From assembly GCF_011761355.1 (NCBI RefSeq), contig NZ_JAASRW010000008.1, positions 300,735-364,734 of the forward strand: DNA of 64,000 bases, given 5' to 3'. Below are positions 17,286 to 26,369 of the stretch, one piece after another. The position numbers and the translations under genes are program-made. Origin of the DNA: Paenibacillus lupini (GTDB lineage Bacteria > Bacillota > Bacilli > Paenibacillales > Paenibacillaceae). The notes below the pieces were generated by a model that was not told where the DNA came from, made no database searches, and saw only the letters and a list, made by a program, of their open reading frames with translations. Position 1 is the first letter of the stretch. Each line of letters opens with the position of its first letter.

Positions 17286-19316
17286 GTGACTACGAAACGT
17301 AAATCTATGCTGGACTCCGCTATTTTAAGCCGAGCGGTCAGGGACAGCTTTATTAAATTAAATCCACTAACAATGATGAAAAACCCCGTCATGTTCGTCG
17401 TTGAGGTCGGTACACTTGTCGTACTGCTTATGACATTGCTGCCCGGCTATTTCGGTACAGAAGATCGGGTAGGCTTTAATCTGACGGTGTTTCTTATTCT
17501 GCTATTCACGGTACTCTTCGCGAATTTCGCAGAAGCATTAGCCGAAGGGCGCGGTAAAGCGCAGGCCGATTCGCTTAAGAAGAGCAAACAGGACATTACG
17601 GCTAACAAAATGGTCGGCAATAGTGTAAAACAAGTCGTATCTACCGAGCTTCGGAAAGGCGATATGGTTATCGTCTCACAAGGCGAGATGATTCCGGGCG
17701 ATGGCGAAGTTATTGAGGGCCTTGCTTCTGTTGATGAATCCGCCATTACCGGTGAATCTGCCCCTGTTATTAAGGAAGCTGGCGGTGACTTCAGCTCCGT
17801 TACCGGCGGTACACGTGTCGTCAGCGACCAGATCAAGGTCCGTATTATGAGTGATCCCGGCGAATCGTTTATCGACCGTATGATCTCACTTGTTGAAGGC
17901 GCCAAGCGGCAAAAGACGCCAAACGAACTGGCTCTGAACACCCTGCTTACAAGCCTGACGCTTATCTTCCTGATCGTTGTCGTTACCCTGGCTCCTATCG
18001 CCAAATATGTTGGTGTAGAGCTGGATGTGCCCGTGCTGATCGCCCTGCTCGTCTGTCTTATTCCGACCACGATTGGCGGTCTGCTGTCAGCCATCGGGAT
18101 CGCCGGTATGGACCGCGTAACGCAGTTTAATGTATTGGCGATGTCAGGCAAAGCCGTTGAAGCAGCCGGCGATATTAACACCATGATTCTGGATAAAACC
18201 GGTACGATTACATTCGGGAACCGGATGGCCAGCGATTTCCTTCCTGTTAAGGGCTCAACCATCCAAGAGCTTGGCGAGTGGGCAGCACTCAGCTCAGCCA
18301 AAGACGAGACGCCGGAAGGACGCTCCGTATTAGAGCTGATGAAGACCAAGCAGCTCTCCTACGGAGCAGAGCAGATTGAGCAGGCTTCCTTCATTCCTTT
18401 TACAGCAGAAACTCGTATGAGCGGTACCGATTTGCCAGATGGAAGAAAAGTACGAAAAGGCGCCGTTGATGCCGTTAAGAAATGGGTATTATCTCAAGGG
18501 GGTACGATCCCAACTGATCTCGATTCTACCGGTGAGTCCGTTGCCGTCCTCGGCGGGACACCACTTGCTGTTTCCGTCGATAACCGGATTCTAGGTATTA
18601 TTTATTTGAAAGATACCGTTAAACCAGGCATGCAGGAGAGATTTGCTGAGCTTCGCCGGATGGGCATCAAGACCATCATGTGTACTGGCGATAATCCGCT
18701 GACGGCAGCAACGATTGCCCGTGAAGCAGGCGTGGATGACTTTGTAGCGGAGAGCCGCCCAGAGGATAAAATCGCGCTGATTAAAAGAGAGCAGGCAGCA
18801 GGCAGTCTTGTTGCGATGACGGGCGACGGCACGAATGACGCCCCTGCTCTTGCACAGGCCGATGTTGGGCTTGCGATGAACAGCGGTACAATCGCAGCGA
18901 AGGAAGCTGCGAATATGATCGATCTGGATTCCGACCCGTCGAAGATTATCGAGGTTGTGGCTATCGGCAAGCAGCTGCTAATGACCCGCGGCGCTTTGAC
19001 CACATTCAGTATTGCGAATGATATCGCCAAATATTTTGCCATCATCCCTGCGATGTTCATGATTGCGATCCCGCAGATGGATGTCCTGAACATTATGAAA
19101 CTTGGCTCGCCTTCCTCGGCGATCCTCTCGGCGCTTATCTTCAACGCCGTCATTATCCCGCTCCTCATCCCGCTTGCGATGCGAGGGGTTGCTTACAAAC
19201 CGATGAATGCATCCAAGTTGTTAAGCAAGAACCTGCTTATCTACGGGCTTGGCGGCGTCATTGCACCATTCATTGGGATTAAGCTGCTCGACCTCATCGT
19301 TCATATTTGGATCTAA
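17286..19316 (+). CDS. kdpB: KdpB, P-type ATPase subunit of KdpFABC
   Basis: KdpB hydrolyses ATP to power K+ import. The 676-aa protein starts at GTG (17286) behind AGGTGAG. Key motifs are TGES (residues 155-158, the A-domain phosphatase loop and inhibitory-phosphorylation site in known enzymes), the CLIPTTIGGLLSAIG transmembrane segment (258-271), and DKTGT with phosphorylated Asp303. GDGTNDAPAL forms the P-domain Mg site. All are intact and the length matches the family. kdpC follows after 26 bp. Confidence 0.97.
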   Translation: MTTKRKSMLDSAILSRAVRDSFIKLNPLTMMKNPVMFVVEVGTLVVLLMTLLPGYFGTEDRVGFNLTVFLILLFTVLFANFAEALAEGRGKAQADSLKKSKQDITANKMVGNSVKQVVSTELRKGDMVIVSQGEMIPGDGEVIEGLASVDESAITGESAPVIKEAGGDFSSVTGGTRVVSDQIKVRIMSDPGESFIDRMISLVEGAKRQKTPNELALNTLLTSLTLIFLIVVVTLAPIAKYVGVELDVPVLIALLVCLIPTTIGGLLSAIGIAGMDRVTQFNVLAMSGKAVEAAGDINTMILDKTGTITFGNRMASDFLPVKGSTIQELGEWAALSSAKDETPEGRSVLELMKTKQLSYGAEQIEQASFIPFTAETRMSGTDLPDGRKVRKGAVDAVKKWVLSQGGTIPTDLDSTGESVAVLGGTPLAVSVDNRILGIIYLKDTVKPGMQERFAELRRMGIKTIMCTGDNPLTAATIAREAGVDDFVAESRPEDKIALIKREQAAGSLVAMTGDGTNDAPALAQADVGLAMNSGTIAAKEAANMIDLDSDPSKIIEVVAIGKQLLMTRGALTTFSIANDIAKYFAIIPAMFMIAIPQMDVLNIMKLGSPSSAILSALIFNAVIIPLLIPLAMRGVAYKPMNASKLLSKNLLIYGLGGVIAPFIGIKLLDLIVHIWI

Positions 19317-19342
19317 TGCAATATTCGAAAGGAAGGGATCTT

Positions 19343-19948
19343 ATGAATCAATCTGCTTCATCATCCGCATCAGGCGGCGGCTCGATCCTGATGATTGCGA
19401 TCAGGGCAAGTATCGCGTTTATTATATTGTGCGGTATTATTTATCCGCTCGTATCTACTGGTTTAGCGCAGCTGTTCTTCCCGCATCAGGCGAACGGAAG
19501 CTTGATTAAGAACGCAGAAGGCCAGATTATCGGCTCGTCCCTAATCGGGCAAAGCTTCACCGACCCTGCCTACTTCCAAGGGCGTGTTTCGAGCATTGAC
19601 TATAAAGCAGAAGCTTCCGGATCCAACAACTATGCGCCTTCTAATCCAGATATGCTGAAGCGGACGCAGGAATCGATTGCCGCATGGAAGGCAGCCAATC
19701 CAGATGTTCCAATCAGCAAGCTTCCGATAGCTCTGATTACCAACTCTGGTTCCGGCCTCGACCCGCATATCACGCCAAGCTCAGCTGAGGTTCAAATTCC
19801 GCGGATCAGCAAGCTGACCGGTTTATCGACCGATACGTTGGAACAGCTTGTCCAAAAGCATACTGAAGGACGTGACCTTGGTGTATTTGGTGAACCGCGT
19901 ATCAATGTACTGGAGCTCAATATCGAACTAAGCCAGCTTAAAAAATAA
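19343..19948 (+). CDS. kdpC: KdpC, accessory subunit of KdpFABC
   Basis: KdpC is the single-pass subunit that raises ATP affinity of the Kdp complex. The chosen start, ATG at 19343, follows GGAAGGG with correct spacing. An earlier in-frame ATG at 19307 lies inside the end of kdpB without a binding site. The 201-aa protein has one N-terminal membrane helix (about residues 16-38). The KdpC landmarks are GQSFTDPAYFQGRVSS, the YAPSNP-like stretch, ITNSGSGLDPHIT (about 131-143) and a C-terminal GEPRINVLELN. Length and motifs are normal. Confidence 0.96.
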   Translation: MNQSASSSASGGGSILMIAIRASIAFIILCGIIYPLVSTGLAQLFFPHQANGSLIKNAEGQIIGSSLIGQSFTDPAYFQGRVSSIDYKAEASGSNNYAPSNPDMLKRTQESIAAWKAANPDVPISKLPIALITNSGSGLDPHITPSSAEVQIPRISKLTGLSTDTLEQLVQKHTEGRDLGVFGEPRINVLELNIELSQLKK

Positions 19949-19956
19949 AGCAAACC

Positions 19957-19983
19957 GCCCCGCTTGCACTTGGCAGGCGGGGC
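19957..19983 (+). other. GC-rich hairpin between kdpC and the KdpD-like gene
   Basis: Arms GCCCCGCTTGC and GCAGGCGGGGC (11 bp with one G-U) enclose a 5-nt loop. No T-run follows, so it is not a standard terminator. It may protect the 3' end of kdpFABC mRNA or tune expression of the downstream gene (inference). Confidence 0.6.
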
Positions 19984-20017
19984 ATTCACACGCTAAGGGG
20001 AAGGAGGAACACCCGTC

Positions 20018-22339
20018 ATGGACAACGGCTACCGTCGAAAAACACCCGAAGAGCTTCTGCAAGCCATAGCCAAGCTCCATCACGGACGGCTTAAAATCTA
20101 TATTGGTGCGGTTAGCGGTACCGGTAAAACCTACCATATGCTGCGCGATGGCCAGCAGCTTCAGAAGCAAGGCATTGATGTCGTAGCCTGTGCTGTCTCG
20201 ACGAGGCAAAGGCCCGAGACGATGGAGCAGCTCAGCGAAATCGAACGTATTCCCAGCATTCACTGGTTTAAGGAAGGAGTCGAGTGGAAGGATCTTGACT
20301 TAAGAGCCATAAAGACGCGTAATCCCGAAGTCTTGCTCGTTGATGGGCTTGCCCATCGCAACCGCCAAGAGGCAGAGTTTCCTTCCCGGCTCGATGATAT
20401 CAAGCATCTGCTCAAATGCGGAATAAGCGTCATGACGACGATCAATGTGTATGAACTGGACGGCGTTTGCGATCTTGCTTATCAGTTAACAGGGATTGAG
20501 GCCGAGTGTACCGTGCCGGATGATATTTTAGAGTTTGCGGATGAAGTGCGGCTTATCGACGTTTCGCCTGAGACCATTTTGACACGATTAAACGAAGGTC
20601 ATCTACGTAACACCCAGTCTCCTCACCTGCTTCGGAGGGGAAATCTTGATAAGCTGCGCGAACTCGCTCTGCGCCTGATGGCCGAGGATGTCAACGGATC
20701 ATTGGAGCATCATCGGAGGAATCAAGGTCTTATTGGCCCCTCCGGCGCATCCGAGCGAATACTTGTGACGGTACAGTATCATTGGAACGGCTCTATCCAT
20801 ATCCGGCGCGGTCAGCAAGTAGCGAAGCGGCTGAGCGGGGAACTGCTCGTCGTATCGTTCATATCGGATAATACCTCTTTATCAAAAGAAGCTGCTGCAT
20901 TTAAGCGTTCGATCATGAAGCTCACGCAAAAGATTGGGGCATCCTTCGAGGAGCTGGTTGTCCCCCGCCTTCATCGGCGCCTGCTGTCCCAGCATATTAC
21001 CGAGTATGCGATGGCCCATGGTGTAACCCGCATTGTACTGGGCCACTCCAAGCATACCTGGCTGCAGGAGCTGCTTCATGGCTCCATCGCTAATGGGATC
21101 TTGCAGCAAGCCAAACCAATCGATCTCTTCTTTGTCGCTGATCGGACAGATCAGGAAGGAGAACGTATTCTTCCTGCGAGGCATCGCACGGAGTCCCGCT
21201 CTACTTATAAAAGACTCAGCATTGCCGAGAAAAAGCAAACGACCGAGCGTATGAAACGCGGTACCTTCAAAGTATATATTGGTGCAGCACCCGGAGTGGG
21301 AAAAACGTACACCATGCTCCGTGAGGGTAATGTCCTCCTCCGCAAAGGCATTGATGTCGTGATTGGTCTTCTTGAGACACATGGCCGCAAGGACACAATG
21401 GAGCAGGTGGCGGAGCTGCCCTCTATTCCAAGAGCACAAATAGCCTATAAGGATATGCTGCTGGAGGAGATGGACGTCCCTGCTATTCTTAAGCGATTTC
21501 CTGAGGTGGTCCTTATCGATGAACTTGCCCATACGAATGTGCCGGGCAGTGTAAACAAGAAGAGATATGAAGATGTCCGTTTCATTCTGGATGCCGGCAT
21601 CTCGGTTATTTCCACCGTTAATGTCCAGCATCTCGAAAGCTTAAATGACGCTGTCGAGCAAATAACAGGGGTTCGGGTCAGAGAGACGGTACCCGACAGC
21701 ATGCTGCGCATCGCCGATGAAGTAGAGCTTATTGATGTATCGCCTAGAGCGTTGCAGGAACGAATGCGGGAAGGCAGAATCTATGCCATGGGCAAGGTCG
21801 AACAGGCGCTTGGTGCCTTTTTTCAGCTTGGCAATCTAATTGCTCTGCGTGAACTGGCCTTGCGCGAAATTGCGGATGATGTGGATGAAAGGCTTGAGGC
21901 TTGGGAACGGACAGGATCGCTGCGTGGTCCGTGGCGGAGGCAGGAGGTCATATTTGTAGCCATAACAGACCTTGCACAAGCCGATCGGCTGATTCGCAGA
22001 GGCTTCCGTATCGCCCACCGGCTTAAGGCCGAATGGCATGTCATGGTCGTTCATAATGGCGGCGGACACGCAATAGACCGTCGTATGAAGGAGCTCCTTC
22101 AATTAACGGAGCAGCTAGGCGGAATGTTTGTTGTTAAAGAGATGAGACAGACACAATATCTTTCGGCTTTTCTGCTCACCCATGCCAATGCGCTACATAG
22201 TACGCAGTTCATTATTGGTCAGGAGAAAAGGAGCTGGCTCGCGAGAATGTTCCGACCGTCCATCGTAAAGAAGATATTGCAGAACGGCCGCAACATGGAT
22301 GTGATGGTCGTTAGCTGCCTTCCTTCGCAAGAGCAATAA
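20018..22339 (+). CDS. KdpD-like sensor protein with two tandem KdpD-USP units and no kinase domain
   Basis: KdpD senses K+ status; classical KdpD joins an N-terminal KdpD domain and a USP domain to a histidine kinase. This 773-aa protein instead repeats KdpD-USP twice and stops. Unit 1 spans about 23-378: Walker A GAVSGTGKT at 30-38, degenerate second motif DGLAHRN at 109-115, USP about 245-375. Unit 2 spans about 414-773: Walker A GAAPGVGKT at 422-430, intact DELAHTN at 501-507, USP about 635-770. There are no membrane helices, HisKA or HATPase domain. Unit 1 lost the acidic Glu, suggesting one ATP-active and one altered unit. No KdpE is nearby. Its 3' end overlaps the convergent next gene by 29 bp. 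Confidence 0.93.
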   Translation: MDNGYRRKTPEELLQAIAKLHHGRLKIYIGAVSGTGKTYHMLRDGQQLQKQGIDVVACAVSTRQRPETMEQLSEIERIPSIHWFKEGVEWKDLDLRAIKTRNPEVLLVDGLAHRNRQEAEFPSRLDDIKHLLKCGISVMTTINVYELDGVCDLAYQLTGIEAECTVPDDILEFADEVRLIDVSPETILTRLNEGHLRNTQSPHLLRRGNLDKLRELALRLMAEDVNGSLEHHRRNQGLIGPSGASERILVTVQYHWNGSIHIRRGQQVAKRLSGELLVVSFISDNTSLSKEAAAFKRSIMKLTQKIGASFEELVVPRLHRRLLSQHITEYAMAHGVTRIVLGHSKHTWLQELLHGSIANGILQQAKPIDLFFVADRTDQEGERILPARHRTESRSTYKRLSIAEKKQTTERMKRGTFKVYIGAAPGVGKTYTMLREGNVLLRKGIDVVIGLLETHGRKDTMEQVAELPSIPRAQIAYKDMLLEEMDVPAILKRFPEVVLIDELAHTNVPGSVNKKRYEDVRFILDAGISVISTVNVQHLESLNDAVEQITGVRVRETVPDSMLRIADEVELIDVSPRALQERMREGRIYAMGKVEQALGAFFQLGNLIALRELALREIADDVDERLEAWERTGSLRGPWRRQEVIFVAITDLAQADRLIRRGFRIAHRLKAEWHVMVVHNGGGHAIDRRMKELLQLTEQLGGMFVVKEMRQTQYLSAFLLTHANALHSTQFIIGQEKRSWLARMFRPSIVKKILQNGRNMDVMVVSCLPSQEQ

Positions 22340-23000
22340 TATCTTTTGGATCGAGAATATGGCGTTCATAACTTGTGTAAAAGGTTTGGATCATGGCAAG
22401 ACCAACCTGCCGAAGCGTAATAAGATGATTAGGGAACAAAGGTCTTAAGATCGGATACAGCCACGTCAGCGCATAGGCCCATTTCGGAACCCTCACTTGC
22501 CCCTTCGTTGGGTGCATATAGCTTGGTCGGAACATGAAAGCACGGCGGAACGGCAGCTGCAGAAGGTGATTCTCCGTTCTTCCTTTCACCCTAGCCCACA
22601 TTACTTTGCCCTGCTCTGTGCTGTCTGTGCTGGCGCCGGTTACATAGCAGAACACCATGTCCTCGTTCAAGCTCGATAGCAAGCGTGCAACATGCATCGT
22701 CAGATCATAGGTCACACGAGTGTAGTCTGCCTCCGACATACCAACCGACGAGACGCCAAGGCAGAAATAGCAGGCATTGTATCCTTTAAGCTCATTCTGA
22801 ATCGGGGTTAAGTCATAAAAATCCTTATGTATGATTTCCTTCAGCTTCGGGTGCGTAACACCAATTGGCCGACGAGTAATAGCAAGTACCTGTTCAACAT
22901 CCGGATGCTGCAGGCATTCCATCAGAACACCTTCCCCGACCATACCTGTAGCTCCCGTAATAATCGCTCTTATTTTCTCTTTCGGCTGCTTTGTTTCCAT
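22311..23000 (-). CDS. NAD(P)-binding Rossmann-fold oxidoreductase-like protein
   Basis: This is an atypical short-chain dehydrogenase / epimerase-like protein. The 229-aa sequence opens with the dinucleotide-binding motif ITGATGMVGEG (residues about 14-24). It has CYFCLGVSSVG and YVTGASTDS segments like the HTATIP2/YbjT-type proteins, with a modest C-terminal hydrophobic stretch near 175-190. No complete YxxxK catalytic pair is evident, so a binding or reductase role is uncertain. It is convergent with the KdpD-like gene and overlaps its end by 29 bp. A functional link to potassium uptake is unlikely. Confidence 0.85.
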   Translation of the reverse strand: METKQPKEKIRAIITGATGMVGEGVLMECLQHPDVEQVLAITRRPIGVTHPKLKEIIHKDFYDLTPIQNELKGYNACYFCLGVSSVGMSEADYTRVTYDLTMHVARLLSSLNEDMVFCYVTGASTDSTEQGKVMWARVKGRTENHLLQLPFRRAFMFRPSYMHPTKGQVRVPKWAYALTWLYPILRPLFPNHLITLRQVGLAMIQTFYTSYERHILDPKDIIALAKEGS

Positions 23001-23058
23001 TCTCGCATCTCTCCCTTATTAACAGGCACTACAATCATTATGGCATAGGCCTAGCAAC

Positions 23059-23094
23059 AAAAAAAGACGAGGCAAATTCTCTCTGCCTCGTCTT
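23059..23094 (-). terminator. Rho-independent terminator of the flavin reductase gene
   Basis: Perfect stem AAGACGAGGCA/TGCCTCGTCTT with a 9-nt loop lies 11 bp after the stop codon. On the minus strand a T-run follows (A-run 23059-23065). Confidence 0.88.
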
Positions 23095-23105
23095 CCTTCT
23101 ATATG

Positions 23106-24158
23106 TTAAGCCATCATTTGCTTCACAAGCTCGCGGTTCCGTTCTTTAAATACTTCGTTATGGGATGAGACCATTCCGTATGCATTAGCATCCGGTTGAA
23201 TATAAGATTTCGCTCTGTTCACCGCATTAGCTGCATCTTGGAAAGCTCCCGCGATCAAATGAAGTTTGCCATCATGCATCAAAATATCGCCTGCAGCATA
23301 TAGACCCGGTACGGAGGACTCGCCGCTCGGAGTACCTTTTACATACCAGTCATCAACCATCTCAATGTTAAGCTTGCTGTTCTCGAGTAAGGAGGAATCC
23401 CGTTCATAACCGTGATTAATAACGACATCATCAATATCCAGATGTGATACTTCACCTGACTCGCTATGGGTCAGCTCGACGCGTTCCACCAGCTCATCGC
23501 CTGCGCTCGCGAGCAGTTTTGTAATTTCAGTATGGAACAAGCATTCCACTTTCGGACTGTTCATTAGGGTTGTTACATTCGCTTCATGCCCGGACAAGGC
23601 CTCTTTGCGATATGTAATGTAGATTTTCTTCGCGAACGGAAGCAGCTCCATCGCCCAGTCAACAGCCGAGTTGCCTCCACCGGAAATGATCACGTTCTTA
23701 TCTTTAAATCTCTTCAATGATTTCACCGTATAATGAAGGTTTGTTACCTCAAATTTCTCTGCGCCCTCAATTGCGATCTTCTTCGGATTCAGAATACCAC
23801 CGCCAACTGCGATGATGACCGTCTTCGAATAATGAATACGTCCCGAGGAGCCTTGCAGCACGAAAATATTATCTTCATTACGTGTAATGGATTCGATCTT
23901 CTCATTCAATACAACCTCTGGATCAAACGTCAGCCCTTGCTTCACAATCTGATCAATTAACTGTGCTCCTGGAGTAGGAGTTAAACCGCCGATGTCCCAG
24001 ATCATTTTCTCAGGGTAAACATGGACCTTTCCGCCTAGAAAAGGCTGGAACTCGATAAGCTTCGTCTTCATTTCTCTAAGCCCGCTATAGAAAGTAGAAT
24101 ACAGCCCCGCAGGTCCGCCCCCAATTACCGTTACATCAAACAATTCCTCTTGCAGCAT
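23106..24158 (-). CDS. Thioredoxin-reductase-like ferredoxin/flavodoxin-NADP+ reductase (YumC/YcgT type)
   Basis: This FAD enzyme moves electrons between NADPH and ferredoxin or flavodoxin. I place the start at ATG 24158, behind GGAGG at good spacing; the longer frame from 24188 would begin at the edge of the Fur box. The 350-aa protein has the FAD motif VIGGGPAGLY near its N-terminus and the NADPH motif ISGGGNSAVDWA in the middle. A GLYAAGDI segment near the C-terminus is also present. It lacks the CxxC of true thioredoxin reductase. A Fur box upstream and a divergent siderophore importer suggest it supplies electrons for iron release from siderophores, as proposed for Fur-regulated YcgT-type enzymes (inference). 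Confidence 0.92.
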   Translation of the reverse strand: MLQEELFDVTVIGGGPAGLYSTFYSGLREMKTKLIEFQPFLGGKVHVYPEKMIWDIGGLTPTPGAQLIDQIVKQGLTFDPEVVLNEKIESITRNEDNIFVLQGSSGRIHYSKTVIIAVGGGILNPKKIAIEGAEKFEVTNLHYTVKSLKRFKDKNVIISGGGNSAVDWAMELLPFAKKIYITYRKEALSGHEANVTTLMNSPKVECLFHTEITKLLASAGDELVERVELTHSESGEVSHLDIDDVVINHGYERDSSLLENSKLNIEMVDDWYVKGTPSGESSVPGLYAAGDILMHDGKLHLIAGAFQDAANAVNRAKSYIQPDANAYGMVSSHNEVFKERNRELVKQMMA

Positions 24159-24188
24159 GAACGTTCCTCCTCGGAAAAGCACTGTCAT

Positions 24189-24203
24189 TGATTATCATTA
24201 TCA
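24189..24203. promoter_or_regulatory. Fur box upstream of the flavin reductase gene
   Basis: TGATTATCATTATCA matches the 7-1-7 Fur consensus TGATAATnATTATCA with one arm change. It lies 31-45 bp upstream of the reductase start, a repressing position. Confidence 0.85.
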
Positions 24204-24287
24204 ATAGTATACGGCTTTTGAGAACATTTTTCAATAAGCATTGACAATCCGACTAAATCACTATAATTTAGTAAATGGCACTAATAG

Positions 24288-24302
24288 TGATAATCATTAT
24301 CA
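24288..24302. promoter_or_regulatory. Fur box upstream of the siderophore importer operon
   Basis: TGATAATCATTATCA is a perfect 7-1-7 Fur inverted repeat, 69 bp before the start codon of the binding protein. Iron-replete repression by Fur is expected. Confidence 0.92.
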
Positions 24303-24370
24303 CACACTCTTAGCTATATGATCCTCAGCATGCAATTATTTCACTTATAGAAAAGGAGATTTACACCACC

Positions 24371-25351
24371 ATGAAAAAAGCACTTATCTCTCTCATGATG
24401 CTCTTCGTTATCATTCTGAGCGCATGCGGAAACAACAGTAACACAAGCAATAACGCAGGAACTGAGAACACTGCCGCAACAAACAATGCCGGGGCAGCCA
24501 ATGCTTCGCCATCCGCAGACACAGCTGCTGAAGCAACAGGCAACATCACGTTCCAATCGGAAAGCGGCCCAATGGAAGTACCTGCTAATCCGCAGCGTAT
24601 TGTTGATCTTTCTTCTTATACAGGCAGCTTGATCTCCCTTGGCATCACTCCTATTGGCGTCACCAACTGGGCGAAAGACAATCCTAACTTTACTGAGCAG
24701 TTGAAGGATGTAACCGAAGTATCCGAAGAAGATCTCGAGAAAATTCTCGAGCTGGAGCCGGATCTGATTATTGGCACAGAAACAACAAAGAACATCGATA
24801 AACTAAAGGAAATCGCTCCAACTGTTATTTTCACTTACAATAAGGTTGATTACCTGCAGCAGCATATTGAGGTCGGCAAAGCCGTTAACAAGGAAAAAGA
24901 AGCGACGGCTTGGGTGGAAGACTTCAAAGCACGTGCTGCCCAAATCGGCAAAGATATTAAAGCTAAAATCGGTGAGGACTCTACGGTTACCGTCATCGAG
25001 AACTTCGACAAGGAATTGTATATGTTCGGAGATGCTTGGGGCCGCGGCACCGAAATTCTGTACCAGGCGATGGGCCTGAAGATGCCGCAGAAAGTAAAAG
25101 ACATGACCTTGAAAGACGGCTGGTATGCGTTGTCACTAGAAGTGCTTCCTGAATACGCCGGCGACTATATCGTCTTCAGCCAAAGCAAAGATACAGCTGG
25201 CTCCATTACTGAAACCGAAACTTACAAGAACATCCCGGCTGTAAAAAATAATCATGTCATCACAGCAGATGCTAGAGGCTTCTACTTCAATGATGCCTAT
25301 ACGCTTGATTATCAACTGAACTTCTTTAAAGAGCAGTTCCTGGGTCAATAA
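24371..25351 (+). CDS. Iron-siderophore ABC transporter substrate-binding lipoprotein (FeuA/YfiY-like)
   Basis: This is the surface-anchored receptor for a ferric siderophore. The 326-aa protein has a signal peptide with lipobox ILSAC (Cys at about 19), then an Asn/Ala/Thr-rich tether. A class III periplasmic-binding fold (PBP2-type with a long linking helix) follows. The stretch PQRIVDLSSYTGSLISLGITP is typical of FhuD/BtuF-like proteins. ATG at 24371 follows AAAGGAG. It heads a three-gene operon with two FecCD permeases under a perfect Fur box. The siderophore type cannot be read from sequence. Confidence 0.95.
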   Translation: MKKALISLMMLFVIILSACGNNSNTSNNAGTENTAATNNAGAANASPSADTAAEATGNITFQSESGPMEVPANPQRIVDLSSYTGSLISLGITPIGVTNWAKDNPNFTEQLKDVTEVSEEDLEKILELEPDLIIGTETTKNIDKLKEIAPTVIFTYNKVDYLQQHIEVGKAVNKEKEATAWVEDFKARAAQIGKDIKAKIGEDSTVTVIENFDKELYMFGDAWGRGTEILYQAMGLKMPQKVKDMTLKDGWYALSLEVLPEYAGDYIVFSQSKDTAGSITETETYKNIPAVKNNHVITADARGFYFNDAYTLDYQLNFFKEQFLGQ

Positions 25352-25355
25352 TCTC

Positions 25356-26369
25356 ATGATACAAGAAACGAGACGACCTATCCCTTTTGTTATCAAGCTG
25401 CTAGTAGGGATCGTACTCTTTATCGCAATCTTCTTCCTGGCCATGGTGTTCGGTGCTGCCGACACCACGGTCCATGAAACATGGCTCGCGCTGACGTCAC
25501 CTCACGATACAAGTGAGAAAGTGACGCTTTTGCGCGAAATCAGGCTGCCACGTGAAATCGCGGCAATCTTTGTTGGTGCGGCACTGGCCGTATCCGGCGC
25601 CATTATGCAAGGTGTGACTCGGAATGCGCTGGCAGATCCGGGGCTTCTCGGTTTATCTGCCGGAGCAAATGCCGCCCTTGCAGTAACGGTTGCGTTATTC
25701 CCTAGCATTAATTACTTCGGCATTATGATCGCATGCTTTATCGGAGCTGCCCTTGGTTCGATTCTCGTTATCGGAATTGGTGCAGCAAAACGAGGCGGCT
25801 TCTCCCCTATTCGTATCGTTTTGGCGGGAGCAGCTGTTTCTACATTTCTATACGCCGTTGCAGAAGGCGTCGGCCTTACCTTTAAAGTATCCAAAGATGT
25901 TAACATGTGGACATCCGGGGGGTTGATCGGAACCTCCTGGGGACAGCTTCAAATGATTGTTCCAGTTATCGTGGTTGGTATTCTTATTGCAATCGCGATG
26001 TCGAAGCAGCTGACCGTACTTAGCCTGAGTGAAGATGTGGCAACCAGCCTTGGGCAAAAAACCGGTCTAATTAAAGGAATCCTATTCACTGTTACAATTC
26101 TGCTTGCTGGCGCATCTGTTGCACTTGTCGGCAATCTGGCCTTCCTAGGCCTCATGATTCCGCATATGGTCCGCGCTATTGTCGGTCAAGACTATCGTTA
26201 TTCCGTTCCGATGTCCGCTATTGTAGGTGCTTCCTTCATGCTGCTCGCGGATTTGATCGGCCGGACGATCAATGCGCCGTATGAAACGCCGGTTGCAGCG
26301 ATTATTGCGGTTGTAGGTCTGCCTTTCTTCCTCATTATCGTTAGAAGAGGAGGCAAAGCACTCAAATGA
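25356..26369 (+). CDS. FecCD-family iron-siderophore permease, subunit 1
   Basis: This is one half of the inner-membrane channel for ferric siderophores. The 337-aa protein has about nine to ten membrane helices. The FecCD signatures are RLPREIAAIFVGAALAVSG, GVTRNALADPGLLGLSAGA and a C-terminal FLGLMIPHMVRAIVG region. It starts 4 bp after the binding-protein stop, probably by translational coupling because no strong binding site is visible, and overlaps the next permease by four bases. Confidence 0.95.
   Translation: MIQETRRPIPFVIKLLVGIVLFIAIFFLAMVFGAADTTVHETWLALTSPHDTSEKVTLLREIRLPREIAAIFVGAALAVSGAIMQGVTRNALADPGLLGLSAGANAALAVTVALFPSINYFGIMIACFIGAALGSILVIGIGAAKRGGFSPIRIVLAGAAVSTFLYAVAEGVGLTFKVSKDVNMWTSGGLIGTSWGQLQMIVPVIVVGILIAIAMSKQLTVLSLSEDVATSLGQKTGLIKGILFTVTILLAGASVALVGNLAFLGLMIPHMVRAIVGQDYRYSVPMSAIVGASFMLLADLIGRTINAPYETPVAAIIAVVGLPFFLIIVRRGGKALK

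Noticed and set aside
20882..21631. 249-codon frame opposite the KdpD-like gene
   Set aside because: Antisense shadow of well-conserved KdpD and USP domains.
24159..24188. N-terminal extension of the flavin reductase
   Set aside because: It would start at the edge of the Fur box and place the GGAGG site inside the gene.
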